DNA from: Gelidibacter maritimus
GTDB taxonomy: Bacteria; Bacteroidota; Bacteroidia; Flavobacteriales; Flavobacteriaceae
Assembly (NCBI RefSeq): GCF_014062315.1
Contig: NZ_JACGLT010000001.1
Location: 124,001-188,000, forward strand
DNA length: 64,000 nucleotides
Direction: 5' to 3'
A program made the position numbers and the translations under genes. Shown piece after piece: positions 9,237 through 18,088 of the stretch (the stretch's first letter is position 1; each line of letters begins with the position of its first letter). The notes beneath the pieces are model-generated. The model made no database searches. It saw nothing but the letters and a program-made list of their open reading frames with translations, and was not told where the DNA came from.

Positions 9237-9299
9237 GGACAAAAATGTCCGAAATATGACAAAAATCATATTATATATATGTGTATATCGGTAATTTTG
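9237..9299 (+). promoter_or_regulatory. nirK promoter: Rrf2-like box, FNR-like box, -7 element
   Basis: Three elements in order: GGACAAAAATGTCC (9237-9250), spacer GAAAT (9251-9255), ATGACAAAAATCAT (9256-9269), then the -7 element TAATTTTG (9292-9299). The FNR-like box starts 36 nt before the -7 element. No good -33 TTTG is seen, as expected for an activator-dependent promoter. The same two boxes with the same spacer occur in front of the nos operon. Confidence 0.78.
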
Positions 9300-9325
9300 A
9301 ACCATAAACCAATTATAACTAGAAT

Positions 9326-10771
9326 ATGAAATCAAAACTAAAATTTACAGTACTCATTGCAACAGTGTTTTTATTTAGCTGTTTCAATGAAAAAAAAGAA
9401 AAATATACGGCTGCGGAAGATATTCCTGTAAGTCGTGAGATGATTGCAGAATTGACGGCACCGCCTCATGTACCTAAACCAGTTGGGAAACGTAAAGCAA
9501 AAAAGCTTATCGTTAAAATGGAAATTCTCGAAGCTGAAGGTGAAATTTCAAACGGAGTGCGTTACGTTTACTGGACTTTTGGAGGTTCGGTACCGGGGAG
9601 TTTTATTAGAGCTCGTGTAGGTGATGAAATCGAATTTCATTTACAAAACCACCCTGACAATAAACTACCTCATAATATTGATTTACATGCTGTCAATGGT
9701 CCAGGTGGGGGTGCAGAATCATCATTTGTGGCTCCTGGGCACGAAAAGGTGTTTTCATTTAAGGTGTTAGCTCCAGGACTATATGTGTACCACTGTGCTA
9801 CAGCTCCGGTTGGAATGCATATTGCCAACGGAATGTACGGACTTATCTTGATAGAACCAGAAGGTGGTTTGCCACCGGTTGATAAAGAATATTATGTGAT
9901 GCAGGGTGATTTTTATACTGCCGGTCCTAACGGTGAGCGTGGCCTACAACCTTTTGATATGCAAAAAGCTGTTGACGAAAAAGCAGATTATGTGGTCTTT
10001 AACGGTAGTGTTGGTGCATTGACTGGAGATGGCGCATTGACCGCAAAAGTAGGTGAAACCGTAAGACTCTTTATGGGTAATGGTGGGCCCGGTTTAGTGT
10101 CCTCTTTCCATATTATTGGAGAAATATTTGACAAGGTAACCGTTGAGGGCGGTAGTCTAGTTAATGAGAACGTTCAAACCACTTTGATTCCTGCCGGTGG
10201 TGCAGCAATGATAGAATTTAAAGTAGATGTTCCAGGATCTTATGTCTTGGTAGATCACTCCATATTCAGAGCGTTTAATAAAGGTGCTTTAGGCCTGTTG
10301 AACGTTACAGGAGAGGAAAATGAAAAAATATACTCGGGAGAGCTTATGGATAATATTTATCTTCCAGAAGGTCCGGGAATTCAAAAAATGCCAACCACCA
10401 GCGAGGTCAAAGAATCGGATATTCCTGCTAAATCGTTCGATGAGCAAATGAAGTTTGGAAAACAAATTTACGGTCAAACCTGTATTGCTTGTCACCAATC
10501 AGAAGGGCAGGGTATTCCAAATGCATTTCCGCCGTTGGCTGAATCCGATTATCTAAATGCTGATGTTGACAGAGCTATTGAAGCGGTACTCTTCGGGTTG
10601 AGTGGAGAGATTACTGTAAACGGTGAGAAGTACAACAGTATCATGACCGCTCAGATGATTTCACAAGAAGAAGTGGCCAATGTAATGACCTATGTCTATA
10701 ACAGCTGGGGCAACAATAAAACCGTAGTAACACCGGAAATGGTGAAGAAAGTAAAAGAGAGTAGAAAATAG
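9326..10771 (+). CDS. nirK: Copper nitrite reductase with C-terminal cytochrome c domain
   Basis: 481 residues. A lipoprotein signal ends at Cys19 (FLFSC). Two cupredoxin domains follow. The first carries the type 2 copper histidine in PHNIDLHAV and the type 1 copper ligands in [11 protein letters not shown] (around residues 155-162). The second carries [11 protein letters not shown]. Residues ~375-475 are a fused class I cytochrome c with CIACH at residues 385-389. It reduces nitrite to NO at the outer face of the periplasm, and the fused haem probably receives electrons from the respiratory chain. First gene of a nirK, nirV-like, SCO, porin cluster. Confidence 0.95.
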   Translation: MKSKLKFTVLIATVFLFSCFNEKKEKYTAAEDIPVSREMIAELTAPPHVPKPVGKRKAKKLIVKMEILEAEGEISNGVRYVYWTFGGSVPGSFIRARVGDEIEFHLQNHPDNKLPHNIDLHAVNGPGGGAESSFVAPGHEKVFSFKVLAPGLYVYHCATAPVGMHIANGMYGLILIEPEGGLPPVDKEYYVMQGDFYTAGPNGERGLQPFDMQKAVDEKADYVVFNGSVGALTGDGALTAKVGETVRLFMGNGGPGLVSSFHIIGEIFDKVTVEGGSLVNENVQTTLIPAGGAAMIEFKVDVPGSYVLVDHSIFRAFNKGALGLLNVTGEENEKIYSGELMDNIYLPEGPGIQKMPTTSEVKESDIPAKSFDEQMKFGKQIYGQTCIACHQSEGQGIPNAFPPLAESDYLNADVDRAIEAVLFGLSGEITVNGEKYNSIMTAQMISQEEVANVMTYVYNSWGNNKTVVTPEMVKKVKESRK

Positions 10772-10781
10772 TTCAAGTCAA

Positions 10782-10849
10782 TTCCGAGCTATCGGGATAG
10801 ATTTAAAATTGAAATTGAAGTTGAAGTTGCAGTTGAGTCCCGATCGGGA
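10782..10849. repeat. Extragenic palindromes with a GAAGTT-like tandem
   Basis: The 158-nt gap between nirK and the next gene holds TTCCGAGCTATCGGGA (10782-10796), a degenerate TTGAAG/TTGAAA tandem (10809-10837) and the perfect palindrome TCCCGATCGGGA (10838-10849). It looks like a dispersed flavobacterial extragenic repeat. It could also form structure in the nirK transcript. Confidence 0.5.
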
Positions 10850-10929
10850 GAAGTTCAAAATGATGTTTTTGACAACCGACGACGACCAACTGACAGCACA
10901 GATAATTAATTAATAAAAAACAACAAACC

Positions 10930-11715
10930 ATGCGTACCAAATTCTTCAGATTGTCCTTTGTTTTGATTCTTGTTCACATATTTAGTTATGGGCAATCTGA
11001 AGATATGGCGCGTATTGAAGGCGCACGATATATACCTCTATATGGAAGGGATTCTACAGTAGTTGAAGTTAAAGATTTTGATTTGGATAAATATCCAGTC
11101 ACTAATGAGCAGTATATGGAATTTGTCAAGCAATTTCCAGAATGGCAAAAGTCAAACGCTAAAAAAATATTTGCAGATGGCATGTACTTGAAGAATTGGA
11201 AGAATGACTTTGAACTCAGTGAGGGCGCTAAATTAAATAGTCCTGTCACCTATGTCAGTTGGTTTGCAGCTAAGGCCTATTGCGACTGTCAAGGTAAACG
11301 TTTGCCCACTATGGATGAATGGGAATATGCCGCCATGTCAGATGAAACCACTAAAGATGCTCGTATTAAGAAATCTTATAATGAACGGATTTTATCTTGG
11401 TATGAAGCGCCACGATCCAATGAAAATCAAATTGGTCAAAATCCAAAAAACTATTGGGGAGTGTCTGACTTACATGGTTTAGTATGGGAGTGGACCTCAG
11501 ATTTTAATTCGGTCATGCTTTCCGGCGAATCAAGAAAAGATAAAGATGGAGACAATAATCTATTCTGCGGAAGCGCCTCGTTGGGTGCTACTGATTTGAT
11601 GAACTACGCAGCCTTTATGCGCTACGCCTTTAGAGGAAGTATAAAAGCCAATTTCGCGATAAAGAATCTCGGATTTAGATGTGCCAAAGATATTGAAACC
11701 CCAAACCAATTATGA
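10930..11715 (+). CDS. Formylglycine-generating-enzyme-fold protein, NirV-like
   Basis: 261 residues with a signal peptide (ILVHIFSYGQ). The SUMF1/FGE fold is shown by KYPVTNEQYMEFV, VTYVSWFAAKAYC, GKRLPTMDEWEYAA, GVSDLHGLVWEWTSDF and the C-terminal RGSIKANFAIKNLGFRCA. NirV proteins, which neighbour nirK in many denitrifiers, belong to this fold and are of uncertain role. Position after nirK suggests it helps NirK maturation or electron supply. The next gene starts inside its stop region (4-nt overlap), so the two are translationally coupled. Confidence 0.85.
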   Translation: MRTKFFRLSFVLILVHIFSYGQSEDMARIEGARYIPLYGRDSTVVEVKDFDLDKYPVTNEQYMEFVKQFPEWQKSNAKKIFADGMYLKNWKNDFELSEGAKLNSPVTYVSWFAAKAYCDCQGKRLPTMDEWEYAAMSDETTKDARIKKSYNERILSWYEAPRSNENQIGQNPKNYWGVSDLHGLVWEWTSDFNSVMLSGESRKDKDGDNNLFCGSASLGATDLMNYAAFMRYAFRGSIKANFAIKNLGFRCAKDIETPNQL

Positions 11716-12434
11716 AAAAAACACTTTTTATTCTTTGTAGTATTCTTTTTATAGCATTTACTGCATGTAAAAACGACAGTTCCAAATCATCGGATGAAGC
11801 CATAGCATATTACTGCCCAATGGAATGTGAAGGTGATAAAACCTATGATGAACCAGGCAGTTGCCCAGTTTGTAAAATGGATTTGGTGCCCGTTGAAACG
11901 ATAGCGGAATCAGAAAGAAGCGCAGATGAAATTTCAGACCTTTCAATTTTCAATATAAAATCAACATGGACCAATCAAAACGGCGAAGACCTTCAGTTTG
12001 AAGATTTAAAAGGTGATGTGTTGGTTACAGTCATGATTTATACCTCTTGTAAGGCAGCGTGCCCACGATTGGTGGCCGATATGCGGAATATTGAAGAGCG
12101 ATTGTCAAAAAGCACTAAAGAAAATGTCAAGATGGTGTTGGTAAGTATCGACCCTAAGGTTGACACGCCTGAGCGCTTAAAGGCGTTTGCAGAAGAAAAT
12201 TATATGGATAAACACCCATGGTTATTTTTACGTTCTTCAGAAGACAATACCCGTGAGTTTGCAGCCGTTGTGGCAGTCAATTATATGAAAATTTCACCAA
12301 TTGATTTTTCACATTCTAACATTATTACCGTGTTTAATGATCAAGGTGAAATGGTATTTCAACAGGAGGGGCTTGGTGTCAATTCCGATGCCACTGTTCA
12401 AAATATTGAGAAAGCCGTGGCCGCCATACAATAG
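11712..12434 (+). CDS. SCO1/SenC copper chaperone with N-terminal heavy-metal-binding domain
   Basis: 240 residues. A lipoprotein signal ends at about Cys19 (IAFTAC). Residues ~33-62 form a small metal-binding module (YYCPMECEG, GSCPVCKMDLVP). The SCO thioredoxin-like domain then carries the copper-binding TSCKAACP (Cys113, Cys117) and His201 in DFSHSN. SCO proteins deliver copper or reduce cysteines at copper sites in the periplasm. Here the neighbours are NirK and NosZ rather than an aa3 oxidase, so delivery to NirK or to the CuA site of NosZ is likely. It overlaps the FGE-like gene by 4 nt. Confidence 0.92.
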   Translation: MKKTLFILCSILFIAFTACKNDSSKSSDEAIAYYCPMECEGDKTYDEPGSCPVCKMDLVPVETIAESERSADEISDLSIFNIKSTWTNQNGEDLQFEDLKGDVLVTVMIYTSCKAACPRLVADMRNIEERLSKSTKENVKMVLVSIDPKVDTPERLKAFAEENYMDKHPWLFLRSSEDNTREFAAVVAVNYMKISPIDFSHSNIITVFNDQGEMVFQQEGLGVNSDATVQNIEKAVAAIQ

Positions 12435-12494
12435 ACTAAAACTGAAATGGCTACACGATAACGCAATAATAACAGATTCTAATAAACAAAATTC

Positions 12495-13754
12495 ATGAAA
12501 AAACTACTCCTTTTAATGTGCTTTGCCACATTGAGCCAGACATTTTTTGCCCAAGAATTTGGTATTGATCTTCAATTAAGACCACGTGCTGAATACAGGC
12601 ATGGTTTCAAAACCTTAGTTCCTGATGCAGCTGATGCTGCTACGTTTATATCACAACGTTCGCGACTCAATTTTAACTATGCAAGTGACAATCTTAGTGC
12701 TTATGTTTCCTTGCAAAATGTTAGAACTTGGGGAGAGGTCAGCACCTTATCTGCCAGCGATGTGAACGGCACCGTCATCCATGAAGCATGGGCGTCATTC
12801 AAATTGGATTCGGAGTTCTCATTTAAAATGGGACGGCAAGAAATAATTTATGACGATTCAAGAATTTTCGGTAATGTGGATTGGGCACAGACGGGCAGAA
12901 GCCACGATGCTTTTATAGCAAGCTATCAGCCAAATTCTATAAACCGATTGGACGTGGGTCTTGCCTTAAATGAAGAGGATGAAACGCTGTTTAAAACCGA
13001 TTATGACGTCAATAATTACAAAGCTTTTCAATATGTCTGGTACCATACCAGTTTTGATAAGGTAAACTTGAGCCTATTGGCACTCAATACAGGGTTTACA
13101 TTCGATAAGAATGGTAAACAGGAAGTGGATTATAATCAAACGCTTGGTGCTTTTATCACCTTTGGAAAGAATCAATTGAAGGGGAATGCTTCGGCTTATT
13201 ATCAAACCGGAAAAATTGCCGATAGGAATTTGAGTGCTTATAATTTAGCAGGTAACATACATTATCAAATCAATTCAGAATTTACTTTTGGCCTCGGCGC
13301 CGAATTGCTTTCTGGTACCGATATGGACGCAGGCTCCAATAAAATCAACTCCTTTAATCCTTTGTTCGGAACCAATCATAAATTTAATGGATGGATGGAT
13401 TATTTCTACGTTGGAAATCATATCAACTCTGTCGGACTATTGGACATTAGTGTACCATTAAAATATCAAAAGGATAAAGTAACACTACAATTGGTGCCGC
13501 ATCTATTTTCATCTGCTGCCAATGTATTTGATAGTTTTGGAAATGAAAAGGACAATTATTTGGGCACTGAAATAGATTTTTCATTTGGCTATAAAATCGC
13601 CTCAAATATTGATTTCCAATTGGGATATTCCCACATGTTTGCAACAGATACCATGGAAGTTTTAAAAGGTGGCAACAGAAACAATACCACTAATTGGGCT
13701 TGGGCCATGTTTGTATTCAAACCAAAATTATTCACACATACACCAAGCAACTAA
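12495..13754 (+). CDS. Outer-membrane porin, alginate-export/OprP-like barrel
   Basis: 419 residues with a signal peptide (MLKKL-type start MKKLLLLMCFATLSQTFFAQ). The mature chain alternates short beta-strand pairs and turns (IDLQLRPRAEYRHG, FISQRSRLNFNYASDN, AYVSLQNVRTWGE, SFKMGRQEIIYDDSRIFG), as in the alginate-export barrel family. It ends the nirK cluster and is followed by a strong terminator. By context it may admit nitrite or another small anion; the substrate is unproven. Confidence 0.82.
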   Translation: MKKLLLLMCFATLSQTFFAQEFGIDLQLRPRAEYRHGFKTLVPDAADAATFISQRSRLNFNYASDNLSAYVSLQNVRTWGEVSTLSASDVNGTVIHEAWASFKLDSEFSFKMGRQEIIYDDSRIFGNVDWAQTGRSHDAFIASYQPNSINRLDVGLALNEEDETLFKTDYDVNNYKAFQYVWYHTSFDKVNLSLLALNTGFTFDKNGKQEVDYNQTLGAFITFGKNQLKGNASAYYQTGKIADRNLSAYNLAGNIHYQINSEFTFGLGAELLSGTDMDAGSNKINSFNPLFGTNHKFNGWMDYFYVGNHINSVGLLDISVPLKYQKDKVTLQLVPHLFSSAANVFDSFGNEKDNYLGTEIDFSFGYKIASNIDFQLGYSHMFATDTMEVLKGGNRNNTTNWAWAMFVFKPKLFTHTPSN

Positions 13755-13811
13755 TTTCTATTTTTAGTTCAAATTCCAACAAGAGGAATTACGAACATAA
13801 TTCGACAAATT

Positions 13812-13856
13812 ATCCTTCAAGGTATGACCAATAAGGCTCTTGAAGGATTTTTTTTT
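13812..13856 (+). terminator. Rho-independent terminator of the nirK cluster
   Basis: Perfect 10-nt arms ATCCTTCAAG (13812-13821) and CTTGAAGGAT (13839-13848), followed by about nine T residues. It separates the nirK cluster from the nos promoter. Confidence 0.88.
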
Positions 13857-13953
13857 CTTTCATATTCGCTTTATCATAGAGGTTTGTTGTAGAGGGTTTT
13901 ACCATTTAAAATTTGATTAAATCACCTTAAATTCCAAATTTTAACCATAATGA

Positions 13954-14016
13954 GGATAAAATTGTCCGAAATATGATTATTGTCATGTTTTTCTTAAGAT
14001 TATCGACTTAGATTTG
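13954..14016 (+). promoter_or_regulatory. nos operon promoter: Rrf2-like box, FNR-like box, -7 element
   Basis: GGATAAAATTGTCC (13954-13967), spacer GAAAT (13968-13972), ATGATTATTGTCAT (13973-13986), then TAGATTTG (14009-14016). Order, spacer sequence and both distances are identical to the nirK promoter. It leaves an ~80-nt leader before the first start codon. Confidence 0.78.
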
Positions 14017-14097
14017 ATCAATAAATACAACTTAACGAGGACTAGATGCACATACAGATAGTTCTGAAAATGTTATCACAACTTAAATTTTATAAAA

Positions 14098-14586
14098 ATG
14101 AAAAAAACACTAACAATTTTGACTGTATTGAGCGTAATGCTATTTATGGGATGTGGTGATGGAGAGAAAAAGAAAGATGATCCATACGGGAAACCAGCAT
14201 CTACAGAGCAGGCCAAACCTGTATCCACTGTGCCTGCTTCTCAAAGAGTAGACTTGACCAATAAAGGTATCGGACCGATTAAAAACGTTGAGCTTGGCGA
14301 AACAATTGATATGGAAATGGCCGCTAAGGGAGAGGAAGTTTACAATATGAATTGTACTGCTTGTCATAAAGTAGATAAGAAATTTATCGGACCTGCTCCA
14401 AAGGGAATTTTGGAAAGAAGAACACCAGAATGGGTGATGAACATGATCTTGAATCCTGAGGAAATGACTAAAGATGATCCGCTTGCTCATGATCTTTTGC
14501 TAGAGTTTAACGGTTCGCCAATGGCAAACCAGCACATGACAGAAGAACAGGCGAGGCAGATGGTAGAATATTTTAGAACACTATAA
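14098..14586 (+). CDS. Mono-haem cytochrome c lipoprotein of the nos operon
   Basis: 162 residues. A lipoprotein signal ends at Cys19 (LFMGC). A linker rich in Pro/Thr/Lys (residues ~25-60) leads to a class I cytochrome domain with CTACH at residues 86-90 and a late methionine-rich PMANQHM that can supply the axial ligand. It is first in the nos operon and so is the likely electron donor to NosZ, playing the part of NosC-type cytochromes in clade II systems. Confidence 0.88.
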   Translation: MKKTLTILTVLSVMLFMGCGDGEKKKDDPYGKPASTEQAKPVSTVPASQRVDLTNKGIGPIKNVELGETIDMEMAAKGEEVYNMNCTACHKVDKKFIGPAPKGILERRTPEWVMNMILNPEEMTKDDPLAHDLLLEFNGSPMANQHMTEEQARQMVEYFRTL

Positions 14587-14653
14587 TATAGATTCCAACA
14601 ACCAGTCGACTTTTGAAAATTTAAATCACTTCTTGGCTTAAAACTAATCACGT

Positions 14654-15223
14654 ATGAAAACAACTCTTAAAATGCTCTTTATTTCGTTTGCATTACTTGC
14701 GTTTGCCGCTTGCAAAACTGAGACAGACACCGGATCGTCAGTAGAGCTTTCCACTCAACCCGATACCGAAATCAATAATCAGGGGCAAGCTTTTATAGAA
14801 GATGATGAATCGCAGCCAAATATTCTTCAAATAGCAATAGGATCTCCAGACCATACCACATTAGTGGCGGCTGTACAAGCAGCAGGTTTGGAAAACTCAT
14901 TAGTTAATGCTGGACCTCTTATGGTTTTTGCACCGGTCAATGAGGCCTTTGAAGCGCTTCCTGCCGGAACTGTAGACGATCTTTTAAAGCCAGAGAATAA
15001 AGAAAAATTGGCCATGATCCTTAAGAATCATGTCACACCTGGTAACTATACTAAAGACTTTTTGAAAAAATTTAAAAAAGTGGGGCAGGCCAGTGGCGAA
15101 GATGCTGCTGTTGAAGTGCAAGGTGAGGATGTTTATGTGGGTGGTGCCAAAATATTGGCAAGTGTTCCAGCCGGAAATGGGATTGTTCACGTCGTGGATA
15201 AAGTAATATTACCAGTAAACTAA
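14654..15223 (+). CDS. Fasciclin (FAS1) domain lipoprotein
   Basis: 189 residues. A lipoprotein signal ends at Cys20 (FAAC). Residues ~55-189 form one FAS1 domain, with the H1/H2-type pieces HTTLVAAVQAAGLENSL, LMVFAPVNEAFEALP and IVHVVDKVILPVN. FAS1 domains mediate adhesion or protein contact. Its place between the donor cytochrome and nosZ suggests a structural role at the outer face of the periplasm for the N2O reductase system, but no mechanism is known. Confidence 0.88.
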   Translation: MKTTLKMLFISFALLAFAACKTETDTGSSVELSTQPDTEINNQGQAFIEDDESQPNILQIAIGSPDHTTLVAAVQAAGLENSLVNAGPLMVFAPVNEAFEALPAGTVDDLLKPENKEKLAMILKNHVTPGNYTKDFLKKFKKVGQASGEDAAVEVQGEDVYVGGAKILASVPAGNGIVHVVDKVILPVN

Positions 15224-15256
15224 CTATAAATCAATTTAATTTAAAATAATGCGACA

Positions 15257-17224
15257 ATGAAAAAATCAATTAATATTTTATTTTCCTTGGTTATAGCTGC
15301 CGGATTGGTTAGCTGTAACAATGGAAACGACAGAAAGTCGAGCAAGGGTCAAGGTGGCCTGTCAACAAACGCAGCAGAACGTGTGTATGTTGCACCGGGG
15401 GAACTTGACGAATACTACGCTTTTATGTCTGGAGGCTTTAGTGGCCAACTTAGTGTCTATGGTCTGCCATCGGGGCGGATGTTGAAAGTACTTCCAGTAT
15501 TTTCACAAAACCCCGAAAATGGCTATGGTTATACTGAAGAGACCAAACCGATGCTAAACACATCTTATGGGTTTGTGCCTTGGGACGATTCTCACCACCC
15601 TGACATTTCACAAACAAATGGAGAATTGGATGGCCGTTGGATTTTCATCAATGGTAACAACACACCTCGAATTGCCAGAATTGGTTTACAGAATTTTAAA
15701 ACTGAGGAAATTATCGAAATTCCAAACAGTGCGGGTAACCACAGTTCATCGTTTATTACCGAAAACACCGAGTATGTTGTTGCCGGAACACGCTTTTCTG
15801 TGCCAATTCCACAGAAGGATATGCCGATAAATGAATACAAAGGGAATTTTAAAGGCTCTTTAACCTTTATCAGCGTTGATCAAGAAACGGGACGAATGGG
15901 AATTAAATTCCAATTGATCATGCCTGGATTTAACTATGACCTTTCTCACCCTGGACGCGATAAGAGTCACGGTTGGTTCTTCTTTACTACTTATAATACT
16001 GAGGAAGCTCACTCATTATTGGAAGTTAACGCTTCACAAAATGATAAAGATTTCATCGCTGCCATTAACTGGAAAAAAATTGAGGAATATGTTAACAATG
16101 GTGGCGGGAAAATGGTGCCTGCCAACTATGCACATAACGTGATGGATGAACATACACATTCTGCAACGTCTACCATGTTAAAAGAAGTATTGACCGTAAA
16201 CCCAATGGATGTTCCGGGAGCAGTTTATTTCTTGCCTACTCCAAAATCGCCTCACGGTTGTGACGTAGACCCAACAGGAGAATATATTATTGGTAACGGA
16301 AAACTTTCTGCCGACCTAACGGTGCACAGTTTTACCAAAATGCTTGATGCTATTGAAAACAAGAAATTTGATGGTGAGGCTTATGGTATTCCAATCTTGA
16401 ATTTTGAAGATATCCTTGCAGGTGTTGTTAAACAACCAGGTTTAGGACCATTGCATACAGAGTTTGATGAACACGGAAATGCATATACAACTTTCTTTAT
16501 TTCTTCTGAAGTTGTAAAATGGAAAGTCGGAACTTGGGAAGTTTTAGACCGTCAGCCAGTGTTTTACTCTGTAGGTCACGGAATGATCCCTGGAGGGAAT
16601 TCACGCAAACCATTTGGTAAATACTTTGTAGCCCTAAACAAGATTACAAAAGATAGATATCTGCCAACAGGACCAGAGTTGACTCAATCTGCACAATTGT
16701 TTGATATTACAGGTGATAAAATGGAGCTCTTGCTCGATTTTCCAACCATTGGAGAACCACACTATGCCGCTGCCATCCCTGCGGAGATGATTGCAAAAAA
16801 CTCTAGAAAAATCTATAAGCTTGCAGAAAATAAACACCCATACGCCTCTTTTACTAATGCAGATGCAAAAGTTGTGCGCGAAGGCAAAGACGTACACATC
16901 TATATGAATATGATACGAAGCCATTTTAACCCAGATAACATTGAAGGGGTTAAGGTAGGTGACAAAGTGTACTTCCATATTACAAACCTTGAACAAGACT
17001 TTGACGTTCCTCACGGTTTTGCGGTAATTGGTGCTAATAATGCTGAAATGCTTATTATGCCAGGAGCTACTGAAACCTTAGTTTGGGAGCCAAAAGAAGT
17101 AGGTGTGTGGCCGTTCTATTGTACTGATTTCTGTTCTGCGCTTCATCAGGAAATGCAAGGCTATGTCCGTGTATCACCAGCAGATTCCGATATTGAGTTG
17201 TCTTGGTCTTTAGGTGAAGATTAA
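15257..17224 (+). CDS. nosZ: Nitrous oxide reductase, clade II (Sec-type)
   Basis: 655 residues. The N-terminus is a Sec lipoprotein signal ending at Cys20 (AGLVSC), with no twin-arginine motif; this marks clade II. The beta-propeller with the CuZ site starts near DDSHHPDISQTNG and includes NYAHNVMDEHTHSAT, PKSPHGCDVDPTGEY and GPLHTEFDEHG histidines. The C-terminal cupredoxin carries the CuA motif CTDFCSALHQEM (Cys622, Cys626, His630, Met633). It reduces N2O to N2. It is followed by a double hairpin, which may set its level above that of the maturation genes. Confidence 0.97.
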   Translation: MKKSINILFSLVIAAGLVSCNNGNDRKSSKGQGGLSTNAAERVYVAPGELDEYYAFMSGGFSGQLSVYGLPSGRMLKVLPVFSQNPENGYGYTEETKPMLNTSYGFVPWDDSHHPDISQTNGELDGRWIFINGNNTPRIARIGLQNFKTEEIIEIPNSAGNHSSSFITENTEYVVAGTRFSVPIPQKDMPINEYKGNFKGSLTFISVDQETGRMGIKFQLIMPGFNYDLSHPGRDKSHGWFFFTTYNTEEAHSLLEVNASQNDKDFIAAINWKKIEEYVNNGGGKMVPANYAHNVMDEHTHSATSTMLKEVLTVNPMDVPGAVYFLPTPKSPHGCDVDPTGEYIIGNGKLSADLTVHSFTKMLDAIENKKFDGEAYGIPILNFEDILAGVVKQPGLGPLHTEFDEHGNAYTTFFISSEVVKWKVGTWEVLDRQPVFYSVGHGMIPGGNSRKPFGKYFVALNKITKDRYLPTGPELTQSAQLFDITGDKMELLLDFPTIGEPHYAAAIPAEMIAKNSRKIYKLAENKHPYASFTNADAKVVREGKDVHIYMNMIRSHFNPDNIEGVKVGDKVYFHITNLEQDFDVPHGFAVIGANNAEMLIMPGATETLVWEPKEVGVWPFYCTDFCSALHQEMQGYVRVSPADSDIELSWSLGED

Positions 17225-17244
17225 TTATAAAGGACCAAAGTATA

Positions 17245-17285
17245 AGAATAAGGAAATTTTGTTTTAGTGTTTATTTCCTTATTCT
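17245..17285 (+). repeat. 13-nt perfect inverted repeat after nosZ
   Basis: Arms AGAATAAGGAAAT (17245-17257) and ATTTCCTTATTCT (17273-17285). It forms a long AT-rich hairpin just upstream of a second, GC-richer hairpin, so it may protect the nosZ mRNA 3' end. Confidence 0.65.
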
Positions 17286-17286
17286 G

Positions 17287-17322
17287 AGGCGAGAGTTGAA
17301 TTATCGCTCTCGCCTTTCTTTT
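17287..17322 (+). terminator. Terminator or attenuator between nosZ and its maturation genes
   Basis: Perfect 9-nt arms AGGCGAGAG (17287-17295) and CTCTCGCCT (17307-17315), followed by a T-rich tail to 17322. It lies inside what would otherwise be one nos operon. Confidence 0.8.
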
Positions 17323-17365
17323 AAAAATGCTATTAACTGAATGGTTAATTTAATTTGAAATTATT

Positions 17366-17980
17366 ATGAAAAAAGCTGGTATTATAATGATAATAGGATC
17401 GCTTTTGTTGTTAGGACTATTCAAGTTTCCCTTGTGGAATATCATGTTAGGAGCACCACAATATCCAGATCCACTTGGAATGAATATTTATATTCAAGGT
17501 ATAGAAGGTAACGAAGAATTTGATATACAAAACATTGACGGTCTTAACCACTATATTGGGATGAAAACCATTCCTAAAGCTGAAGAGATGTGGGAATTTG
17601 ACGTATTTCCTAAGGTAATTGGGTTTATGGTGGTGCTTGGCGTCATCATAGGCGTGCTTGGTTTTATTGGGAAAGTGAGCTATAAATGGTTCCTTGGGTG
17701 GTTTGTATTAATGTCAGTTTTGGGAGCATTGGGAATGTATGATTTCAATTTATGGTTAATAGATTATGGTACTGATTTAGATCCTAAAGCTATTATGGCA
17801 TATACCCATCCAGATGGTACGCCCATGACCTATAAACCTCCACTGATTGGCTATCAAAAGATGCTTAACTTTGATGTGGACTCTTGGCCAGCAACTGGAG
17901 CTTATATGATATTTGTTGGCATGTTGCTTACTGTAGTAGCTTTCTTTGTTGGGAAAAAGGAGTCTAAACAAGTTGCTTAA
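17366..17980 (+). CDS. Four-helix membrane protein of the nos operon, NosB-like
   Basis: 204 residues with about four transmembrane helices: residues ~5-25 (GIIMIIGSLLLLGLF), 88-108 (VIGFMVVLGVIIGVLGFIG), 112-135 (FLGWFVLMSVLGALGMYDF) and 180-198 (AYMIFVGMLLTVVAFFVG). A large periplasmic loop follows the first helix. Clade II nos clusters usually carry a membrane protein named NosB next to nosZ, and position and size fit this. I rely on context rather than a motif. An ATTAAC-N6-GTTAAT palindrome sits at 17332-17349, just before the start. Confidence 0.8.
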   Translation: MKKAGIIMIIGSLLLLGLFKFPLWNIMLGAPQYPDPLGMNIYIQGIEGNEEFDIQNIDGLNHYIGMKTIPKAEEMWEFDVFPKVIGFMVVLGVIIGVLGFIGKVSYKWFLGWFVLMSVLGALGMYDFNLWLIDYGTDLDPKAIMAYTHPDGTPMTYKPPLIGYQKMLNFDVDSWPATGAYMIFVGMLLTVVAFFVGKKESKQVA

Positions 17981-18088
17981 ATGGCATGAAGTGGACCTTT
18001 TACCAGGTATAATTTCAGACAGAAAATTTGAATGTAGATTTTTCAAACTAATAAAAATATTATTGCTCAATTTTAAAAATATGCACAA

